A stretch of DNA of 11,864 nucleotides from Haplosporangium gracile (taxonomy: Eukaryota > Mortierellomycota > Mortierellomycetes > Mortierellales > Mortierellaceae), in contig JAAAUF010000290.1 in NCBI GenBank assembly GCA_015499985.1, forward strand, positions 30,262-42,125, written 5' to 3'. Of the stretch, positions 1 through 7,415 are shown piece by piece. Position numbers and translations under genes: made by a program. Each line of letters opens with the position of its first letter. Position 1 is the first letter of the stretch. A model generated the notes under the pieces. It was not told the origin of the DNA and searched no databases. It saw only the letters and a list, made by a program, of their open reading frames with translations.

Positions 1-660
1 CAAAGCGCAGGCAAGACTTTCCTGTTCTTCCTTGATTCACCACTGCTTTATGGATTCAAGACACGCAAGGCAGGGGTAAGACAGTTCGGTACAAAAAAAA
101 AGCGGGGACCAAGCATGTAGAGACAAGAATAAACAGCAATCAAAAAAAAAAAGTATGGGCTCAGCGGTCTCGTTCAATGCCTTTCACATCGAGACCAAGG
201 GAAAACAGTAAACAGCCGACGAGAAAAAGAAAGGCTGTCTGTGCTTTTGTTGTTGTGGGGCACTCAAACTCACTCTGGACCATGACATCAGGAACAAAGC
301 AAAACAAAAAAATAACGAAAAACACAAAGGCACAACCCCACGCCGCCGACGCCGACACCCGATACCCTTTTTGGGTCGTTTCTCCACACAATGAAGGGCT
401 CATTGACATTGACGAACGTGAGCTTCTGGTAATTGCCAAAGACTAACAAGAATGCGAGCGAAAGGGAATCTGGTCCACAGCACAAAGTGAGTTTCCTTGT
501 GTTCCAGGTCCATTGGGTCAATTAGGTCAAATCGGGGGCAGTAGGAGGAGGATGACGACGCATCTAGAAAACCTTGTTTTTTTGTGAAAAGGTGCGGGAT
601 AGACAACAAACAACGCGGTCCAGACACTCCACCCAACTCAATTAGACCACATTATGACGT
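1..660. other. Spacer without a supported gene (left edge)
   Basis: No reading frame here has family features or a convincing exon structure. The stretch holds A tracts at 93-101 and 142-152 and a degenerate 9-bp tandem repeat at 507-533 built on GGTC. Reading frames of 80-90 codons overlap on both strands: 177-446 on plus, and on minus about 161-409 counted from the first ATG. The minus frame would encode two hydrophobic stretches, but neither frame has other support, and frames of this length are expected by chance. It could be flanking or 3' UTR sequence of a gene beyond the left edge; nothing visible decides this. Confidence 0.5.
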
Positions 661-2340
661 GACGCGTTTCCTTTTGTAGCTTTGCTTCCTCTACGGCGAG
701 AGTCAAATTGATATCGCAGCGCGTTGAAGAATAGTAAAGAAGAAGAGGGTGCTGTAGAAGAATGCGGGTTCCCCAATTGATAAAAAAGTATTGGAGTCTC
801 TAGAAGTCGTTTCATAATAGTCGATGGCATAGACGAATGCGTGGAGAAGAAAATAAAAAAAGAGCAGAGAGGGAGTGAGGTGCGTAGGAAATTTTCCGTG
901 ACCATTACGCCATTTTCTCCCAAAGCTCATCCAATTCAACCATGGGACAATTTTTTTCGCCTAGGGTCGAAGTTTAACCACCTTCACTCCATGGTCCATC
1001 CATCCATGGTCAAACCTTGCTTATAGTACTTTGCTCTGTTTTTCTTCTTCCACTGCCCTCCACTTTACTCTTTGTCCAAAGGGTCCCGATCATTTTTTTT
1101 GTGTACTGTCCTTTTTTCTCCTCCCCTCGGCTCATCGAGCCGTGAACTAGCCCAATGCGCTTTATGCCGATCTCAGGGGTAGTAGGGAAAAGATAGGAGA
1201 AATAGATGGATGAACAGGCTAGTGTGGTCAACAAAAGCCCTGTCCTTTCTCTCCCACCATCTTGTCTACCTCTTCGCTCGTTCTATCCCTCTTTTCCATC
1301 ATTACTACCCTTCTCTCCACAAGGAGTACTCTGAGCTTTGGAAAAAAAAATTGGGCAAGAAAGAAAAAGCTCGCTCTTTTTTTTCTAGCAGGGGGAGGGG
1401 TTCTTTGAGCAAAAAATTTAATCGATGGACGGACTGACCGACCATGGGCCCATTTTCTTGCATTAGGGGAAAAAAAACGAGAAGTCGACCAAGAACCAAA
1501 GGCAAGGGCTCACAACCCTATCAGGCCATGCCATGTCAATTCAGGTCACAGGAACAAAAAAACAAAAAAAAGTGGACCTGCATCCCATTCTTTGCGCTAA
1601 TTAAGAATAACAACATTAGCCAAGGGGAAGAGGTTCGAGGCATTCATTAAGTAGGGCATGAGCAATTGGAATTGACGAAGTATGTTAGAAAGACGCCAAA
1701 AAATCAACAATACCGATTGGCGAAGTGTTTACACTTAAACGGACGCACTGGTCTTTGTTTTGGTCATTGTCATCCACGCCTTACCATTTCACAGTCTTGT
1801 TTGAGTTGGCTGATTTGAAGTGACTTCGCCTTCTCTTTTTCTGTGCCATTTATTTAGCGATATTTTTTGTGTTCATATTTCAAAGATGTTTTCGTTGTGT
1901 TTTGTGATAGAAATTGTTGATGGTCCTCCTTCTTGAATAGAAGTAAACAACAAACAACCACTTTCCTTGCACATCTGATACTTTCAGCCCTTTTCACTCC
2001 AAGATGCATTTTTTTTTTTTTTTGGCACGTATCAACAAAAGAAAAATAAAAACATGATCGTCCATTTAAATTTCTTCCATGTTTTCGATGTTATTTTTGC
2101 CATGGCGAAGGTCACTTGTCCGTTTGTTTTCCTTCCATTCATTCATTCAATTCTACCATTCCATCTCTTCCAAAACTACATGGCCATGTACATGCATGAT
2201 ACATTTACTCTATGTCAACTTGCATCGCAGTATATTGCGACAAACACTTCGCAAGACCGAAAAGTACTTTCCGTGACTCAAGGAAGGAAACAACAAAAAA
2301 ATAAGTAGGGAAAAAGGGCGAAAAGAAAAAAGGTTCAAGG
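661..2340. other. Spacer without a supported gene
   Basis: I see no gene here. The stretch is rich in A/T homopolymers, the longest being 15 T at 2009-2023. It also holds a repeated CCATGGTC at 989-996 and 1004-1011, a CATT microsatellite at 2136-2149, and a perfect 14-bp palindrome at 2177-2190. The longest reading frames are under 95 codons and occur on both strands. Confidence 0.55.
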
Positions 2341-4080
2341 GTGGGCTCAGTTTCGAACCACGGGGTCCTTCGCTTCACTATTTTCGACTTCTTGACCCTG
2401 TTTAAAACTGGACTTACCCTGCTAGCCCTAAGCATATTCACCGTCCAACGTATGCTTGATGTTTGGTCGTTTTACTCGTCGTCCCCTACTCATCGATTAC
2501 CCTCGTTTTTTTCTGGAGAGACGCCGCGCATTACGTTTTTGGTCTCGCGAGTGATGTAATTAGCCAAAAGCCAAAAGTGTAAAGCCTTCTGAATCGATGG
2601 GGCTGACTGACTGATAAACTCTACGTCTTGGACCCTTGTACTTCGCATTCTTGACACGGACATGGTCCCTATCCACGAAGTATGCAATTACGCCACCTAC
2701 ATCCTCCTGTTACTGTGCCCCCCTGCTGGGTTTTATTTAGACTGGCGAAGAAGAGAAGGAGTTGGATGTTGAATAGCGTTCAGAAGGGATCAACTATGGT
2801 GTATTCTCCGTGTTACTTCAAACTCATTCTCATTACCGCAGCCCTTTTCATTCCTTCATCCCCTTGTTTTTACCACAGAAAGAAACTCTTTCGGCAATCC
2901 AAAAAAAAAACGAATGATCGAGTAATTATAACTTGGCGCAGACCCATTTGTCATGCCTTCTTTGTGTTCTGGTACGCGTTTTGTTGATATTTCTCCGCCT
3001 CATCCCTCCTTTGTCCTCCCCCCCCTTTTTTTTTTGCAATGGTGCTGTTTTTGGTTTTAAACCCGCGGGAAGCTTCCCTTACTCCCTACCTCTCTACCCC
3101 CCTTTCTTTGTGCTTATCTCTTCATTCACATCTATACCTATGGCTATGCCCATGAGGGACAAGGAAAGGGGTGAATAAAAAGGCGTGGCATGGATGGCAA
3201 CATTGCGTGCATCGTGCTTGGTAAACATCTGTGAGCTGAATCTATGGTTTTTGTGTTCATACTCCGAGGAGGGTTAATTCATCCCCGCCCCCTTTTCTCT
3301 TTGTCTTGTCACAAATTTTGTGGTTTTTGCAAATCTGGTTTCGAACACTGGCCATGTGGTCAAGAACTCTCTTTTAATTACTCAGCTGTGGACTGGATGG
3401 ACTAAGGGAGAGTGGATCGGAAGAGTCATGAATGTAGCCTGTGTCTTGTAAGACCTATTTGAGAATTCCCCGAATTATGGATTTGTCATGTTTTTGAGTT
3501 AAGGGTGAAGAGGGTAAGAAGAAGGTCATAGGGGGATTAAAATGTGCGATAGGGAGGGTATGGCGAACCAGACAGGAGGATAGATATGAAGAACAAAAAA
3601 GGTAGGAGAATTGTGTACCGCCAGATCGATCGAGAGAAGGGTGAGAAGGGCCAGAAGGGGAGCACAGTAACACTTTTACTCTCTCTCACTAAATCGCCGC
3701 CCTATTTGTTGATGCCCATCGGGATAGACGCTATTAATGTCTCGTCTGAAATGTCTTTTGTCTGGTTAAAACTTTACCATGAACACTTTTCCTTTACCCT
3801 CGTCCCACACTTTGTCATCAAAGGATCTGGGCAGATTCTTTTAAGCGTTAATTACTCTCTCTCGGTTGGCGTTTTTTGTGTAATATGCGCCCAGTCTCAC
3901 ACAAACAAAAACAGCCCTATGTCTTTAAGACCGAGAACTACGCCCATCGATGAATAAAACGGAAAGTAGTGTTTTTGCATAGCAATAGCATGGCAAGTAG
4001 ATAATGGAAAAAAAAAAGTGAGCCATGGGTTTAGTTGAACTAGGCCCTCCTCGTTATTTTCGAAAATAGATGCTCAATTT
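2341..4080. other. Spacer without a supported gene
   Basis: No gene can be supported. The longest reading frame (3586-3957, plus, 123 codons) has no recognisable domain and no codon or splice support, and a frame of this size is plausible by chance in almost 6 kb of spacer. A run of 8 C followed by 10 T lies at 3018-3035, and a run of about 10 A near 4008-4017. A B-box-like motif on the minus strand near 2350 does not fold into a tRNA. Confidence 0.55.
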
Positions 4081-5100
4081 CTAAATGTATGAAAAGAAAA
4101 GTGAAAAAAAAGACAGAGAGAAAGTCTACATCAAACCTCCAATTCTGCAGGGGTAGGGTGGGGCTGACGCGAGCGAGAGGGAAAAAATAGCAGAGTGAGA
4201 GAAAGAGTGATGAATGAAATGAAGTGTGGGTGGTCTGTCTGTCACAATGGAGTCTCGAATAGTAAAAGGGAACGATCCAGAATGATAATGACACTAACCA
4301 AAGTTACTAAGGGGCTTTAACAAGAAAAAAAAAAAAAAAAAGAACGAAAAACGATCGAGCGAGTAAGAGGGTGAGAGAGTAATGAAGCGAGGAAAAGGAT
4401 GACCCTTATTTTTATTTTCCTTTTGTTCATCCACCCTCGTTCTCGTTTTTGTCGTTTGTCGTTGTATGTATTGTTTTTTCTCCGCCGGAGTATTTCCGTC
4501 CACTCTTCGCCTTCATCTATTCCCCCACTCGCTTCTCTTGCCTCTCTCTTTCTCACCCTCACTCTCTCTCTCTTGCATAATCCCATTCCACCAACCAAGG
4601 AGGATAAATGAATCCATCCACATTCGCATTCACATCCACACTATACCCCAAATCTCTCTCAAAAAAAAACAAAGACGTGAGCGAAGCGAGAGAACGAAAT
4701 AGAAAGAGCTTGTCTAGTCCCTTCGCGATGGCAACGAGGTGAGGATTTTCACCATGTTCAATAATAAACCTTGTTTTTTTGATTTTCCATCTCTTTTTTT
4801 TTTTGCTTCGCACATCGCTCAATCAATAAGCTACGAGCATCTACTTTTGGTGTGTTTTTTTAGTCTTATTACTTCAGGGGATAAAACGAGGAAGTAGGGG
4901 CAGAAAGGAACATCCTATTCTCGTCAAGAGAGTCAACGACGAGAAAGAAAATGGATGAACAGCGCAAGCATGATCTCATTCGGCATTTTCTTTTCATATC
5001 CTCCCATCCTTCCTCTCTCTTTTCATTTTTGTCAAAGCAATTGAAGAGGTCTGCAAAAAGGAGATGAAGGGAGAGATGGAGAATTGGGCGAGGTAAATTT
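4081..5100. other. Spacer with purine- and pyrimidine-rich blocks
   Basis: Positions about 4090-4400 are purine-rich on the plus strand and include 17 A at 4325-4341. Positions about 4490-4575 are C/T-rich, ending in (CT)6 at 4562-4573. The C/T-rich block followed by an ATG at 4608 resembles a fungal 5' leader. The frame from that ATG stops after 44 codons at 4742, with a GTGAGG donor-like site at 4739. No downstream exon is convincing, so I do not call a gene. A run of 11 T lies at 4794-4804. Confidence 0.5.
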
Positions 5101-5143
5101 ATTTGTGTTGTGCAATGTGCATGGGTGCTAGCGTGTTGTGTTC

Positions 5144-5282
5144 AGGGGGTAGGCAGGGAGGAAGAGGGGTGAGAAGTGCAGGGGGAAGGGGGGTAAGAGA
5201 TGATGGGATGATATGTAGAATGAAGGAACGAGGCATGGACACATTGGACAGAGGAGGCGAGGGACAAGGGGAGTGGAAGGGG
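5144..5282 (+). promoter_or_regulatory. G-rich block with clustered AGGGG motifs
   Basis: AGGGG occurs at 5144, 5165, 5180, 5187, 5267 and 5278 (first base of each). AGGGG is the core of the stress response element bound by Msn2/Msn4-type zinc fingers in yeast. Five G runs of 3-6 bases between 5145 and 5193 also fit the pattern of a possible G-quadruplex. Whether either reading matters is unknown: the block lies about 650-790 bp before the TATA box, and G-rich DNA yields AGGGG easily. Confidence 0.3.
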
Positions 5283-5475
5283 GTAAGTTGCGAACGGAGG
5301 CTGTCTCGTTCAGGGCGATTGTAACACGACGACCGAAAAAAAGTCAATGCTGTTTATCTTCCAGACTGACAGCACTGACGAGACCGACAAAGCCCAAAAA
5401 AAACCAACAGCAAATGTATACAATGTAAGTAAAGAAGAGACAAGTTCCCTCGTTTTTCTCACCGGATCTACGGCC

Positions 5476-5492
5476 ATGCTAAGCATTAGCAT
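5476..5492. repeat. Short inverted repeat, 7-bp arms
   Basis: ATGCTAA and its exact complement TTAGCAT flank a 3-base spacer. It could be a dimeric transcription-factor site or small hairpin. Inverted repeats of this size also arise by chance in a window this long, so no function is claimed. Confidence 0.35.
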
Positions 5493-5508
5493 AGTATGAA
5501 CGAATGAG

Positions 5509-5522
5509 TGAATGAATGAATG
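5509..5522. repeat. TGAA microsatellite
   Basis: About three and a half copies of the tetranucleotide TGAA in the spacer upstream of the 81-residue gene. The complementary unit CATT appears three times at 2136-2149. Confidence 0.6.
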
Positions 5523-5656
5523 TATACAAGAGTGGTCATGGGGTCAAAACGACGCAAGTCGTTGTCCTGCAGCAAGGAAAAACAACGCGAAAAAGTAAGC
5601 CCATTCTCATTCCCCTCTCACGCTCTTCCTCTCTGCCTCAAAAAGGTCAAAGTGCT

Positions 5657-5674
5657 TTTTTTTTTTTTTTTTTT
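5657..5674. repeat. Poly(T) tract of 18
   Basis: The longest homopolymer in the window, 18 T, about 260 bp upstream of the TATA box. Similar tracts occur at 2009-2023 (T15), 4325-4341 (A17) and 7391-7405 (T15). Length errors in the assembly are possible at such tracts. Confidence 0.8.
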
Positions 5675-5931
5675 GTTTGGGTACAACGAGGGTCGAAGGC
5701 GAACAACACCACAACAGATAACAAAACATAGTAAACAAACATATTGTCTTCCCTTTTGGTGGCTAATTGTCGCTTCTTTCATTGAATTAATTGAGTTTTT
5801 ACTCGTCACTGTACTCAATCGTTTTATTTGGAAGGTATTCAATGTCCTTTCATTCATTCACCGTCCCTCGTAGAATGGTCCAGGGACCACCCCCTAATTG
5901 CTCTCTTCTTTCCCTTCCTCTCAATTTTTCA

Positions 5932-5939
5932 TATAAAAG
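5932..5939 (+). promoter_or_regulatory. TATA box of the 81-residue gene
   Basis: TATAAAAG matches the canonical TATA box. It stands directly before a C/T-rich stretch that begins near 5940 and looks like a fungal transcription start region. A CCCCT (reverse of the AGGGG stress element) lies 37 bp upstream at 5891-5895. From this box to the start codon at 6539 there is no ATG, which fits a scanned leader beginning some tens of bases downstream. Confidence 0.6.
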
Positions 5940-5959
5940 AGCAAACCCTTTTTTGCTCA

Positions 5960-6538
5960 AAAAAAAGAATTCTCCTCGCCATCTCATCTCTCTTTTCTTT
6001 CTTTCTCTTGGTCTTCTCTCTCAACAACAACTTCTTTCTCTCTCTCTCCTTCTTTTTTCTTCTTATTCTTCTTGCTTTTACCCCACACCACTCTTAACAC
6101 AAACAAACAGTTATATTACAACACCAACAAGAGCAACCGATCTCGAGAGCAGCAGCAATTAAACAAGTGAATAGCCCCCAATATCATCATTGAAGGCAGC
6201 AACAGCAACAACAACACCTTGCAGTTAATTTTACTGTCATCCTTTTCTTTATTTCTTCGCCGTCCTTCGTCGTCCTTCTTTCATTCAAATCTTCGCCTGA
6301 ATCTCCACAAGTCGACATAAATACTCGGCCCTCTCCACATTCCATCCTCTCTTTTTTCATTTGTTTTCTATCATCGCTTTTTCACACAACAAAACAGAAC
6401 CCGATTTTTCATCTCTCAACAACACAACAGGACTCTTACATACCCCAACAACAACAACACACAGCCTCCAGCCAAGCGCTCTCAGCTACTGCCTCTCTCG
6501 CACTCTCCACATCAACAATACATACATATACATACAAG
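5960..6538 (+). promoter_or_regulatory. Long ATG-free 5' leader of the 81-residue gene
   Basis: The approximate left boundary is inferred from the TATA box. The stretch is C/T-rich at its start (5975-6060) and CAA-rich later (6197-6217 and 6445-6460). It is very poor in G: about 51 of 598 bases from 5941 to 6538 by hand count. The last ATG before the start codon is at 5875-5877. Low G content, lack of ATG and CAA repeats suggest an unstructured leader open to ribosome scanning. An intron inside the leader cannot be excluded. Confidence 0.5.
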
Positions 6539-6927
6539 ATGACTGCTCCATTGGGTAACACTGGTCGTGACTCCTCTGCCATCGCCGCCTCCCAATCCTC
6601 CGAACAGAATGGCACCCGCGGTCTTGCCGGCTCGAATAACGGTGACGGAAACTCGAGCTCCCAGGCCAACGGTCGTCCTGGCAATGCTGCCGATGGTGAT
6701 GAGCATCCTGAATTGGACGCCTTTGTCAAGGGATTCTATGATGGTGCGTTGTAGTCTACTTTTTTCACACTTTTTTAGTGCTGCGTGGCATGATGCTTAC
6801 TGCTGCAAGTCGAACGTTTTTTTTCATAACTGGTCATAATTTACTCACATCTCCTTTTTTCTGACGCGCTTCTTCATCACTTTTAGGCGACAAGTTTACT
6901 GATGTTGACAGTCGAGTCTGGGTCTAA
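6539..6927 (+). CDS. Two-exon gene for an 81-residue protein of unknown function
   Basis: I do not recognise this protein. Exon 1 is 6539-6743 and exon 2 is 6887-6927 with TAA at 6925. The 143-bp intron starts GTGCGT, ends TTTTAG and has CTGAC at 6861-6865, 21 bases before the acceptor. The start codon has A at -3 and is the first ATG after the TATA box and long leader. Residues 1-50 are low-complexity and polar (S, N, G, Q, A) and probably disordered. The C-terminal third is acidic with aromatic residues, running through FVKGFYDGDKFTDVDSRVWV. That end may be the conserved, functional part. There is no signal peptide, membrane segment or cysteine. Without the splice the frame ends at 71 codons (TAG at 6752). 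The strong promoter-like context suggests a well-expressed or regulated small protein; function is open. Confidence 0.7.
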
Positions 6928-7415
6928 AAAATAGTAGCTTACCCCTGACCCTTGGACACGTTCAAGACGCCAACCTAATCAGCCTCCCAATTGTGCAATG
7001 CCCGCACCCATGATGTCAATACTCGCCTTCCCAAGCCAGTCATATACCCCTGTCTTTTGTTTTTGTTCGTCTCTTCCTTTCCTTTCCTTTCCTTTCCGTC
7101 CTCGTTTGTAGTAACTTAACTTGTCCATACCATAGAATAGAGTTTTCTCGCTAGCCTTATTTCTCTTCTAGCACCACTTGTCAAATATATTTTAGTTATC
7201 TTCCCAGAACTATGATAATGATTGTTTGAAACATGTGGTCTAGCATGATGCATTACCCCGGACCTTCAAACGTGGGTTGGAGTAGGGCGCTCTCTTTTTT
7301 GGAGGATCAATTTTCTCACTGAAGTCGACGTGACTGCCAATGGGCAACCTTCGTTGCTTTCACTTGTTCTCCTCACACACTCCCTTCGACTTTTTTTTTT
7401 TTTTTCACACGCATC
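6928..7415 (+). other. Spacer: 3' UTR of the small gene and promoter of the deacylase gene
   Basis: This 488-bp spacer must hold the end of one transcript and the start of the next. It contains a (TTTCC) pentanucleotide repeat at 7074-7097, AT-rich sequence near 7184-7196 that could serve 3'-end formation, and 15 T at 7391-7405, ten bases before the deacylase start codon. No canonical AATAAA or TATA box is seen. An ATG at 7340 opens a frame out of phase with the deacylase. Confidence 0.5.
7074..7097 (+). repeat. TTTCC pentanucleotide repeat
   Basis: Between four and five tandem copies of the pyrimidine unit TTTCC in the spacer between the small gene and the deacylase gene. It may fall in the 3' UTR of the first or the promoter of the second. 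Confidence 0.75.

Larger units (their letters stand above)
5101..5870. other. Distal upstream region of the 81-residue gene
   Basis: This is non-coding by inspection. It contains a G-rich block (5144-5282), a short inverted repeat (5476-5492), a TGAA microsatellite (5509-5522) and 18 T at 5657-5674. Long poly(dA:dT) tracts of this kind commonly exclude nucleosomes in fungal promoters, so the T18 tract about 260 bp before the TATA box may mark the promoter. That role is inferred. Confidence 0.45.

Noticed and set aside
1633..1642. GGTTCGAGGC as a plus-strand tRNA T loop
   Set aside because: The flanking bases do not pair as a T stem and no acceptor or anticodon arm can be found.
2054..2308. 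84-codon plus-strand reading frame with hydrophobic N-terminus
   Set aside because: T-rich DNA readily gives Phe/Leu/Ile-rich frames; another frame on the same strand is also open here and there is no other support.
2335..2460. tRNA- or SINE-like B box on the minus strand (GGTTCGAAAC) with an A-box-like motif upstream and a T run downstream
   Set aside because: The T arm pairs poorly (only two Watson-Crick pairs of five), the 3' acceptor half has no partner on the 5' side, and no cloverleaf forms.
3586..3957. 123-codon plus-strand reading frame, the longest in the left half
   Set aside because: There is no domain, signal or splice context, it mixes unrelated compositions, and its length is within chance for about 6 kb read in six frames.
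2136..5522. CATT repeat at 2136-2149 and its exact complement at 5509-5522 as ends of a mobile element
   Set aside because: Both are simple tetranucleotide repeats; there is no transposase, target duplication or further terminal similarity.
5520..5873. 117-codon plus-strand frame crossing the T18 tract
   Set aside because: It depends on reading poly(T) as Phe codons, and ends just before the TATA box of the small gene.
5791..6162. 123-codon frame across the TATA box and leader
   Set aside because: It begins with a non-ATG codon or with ATGs upstream of the TATA box and consists of Ser/Leu/Phe codons from the C/T-rich leader.
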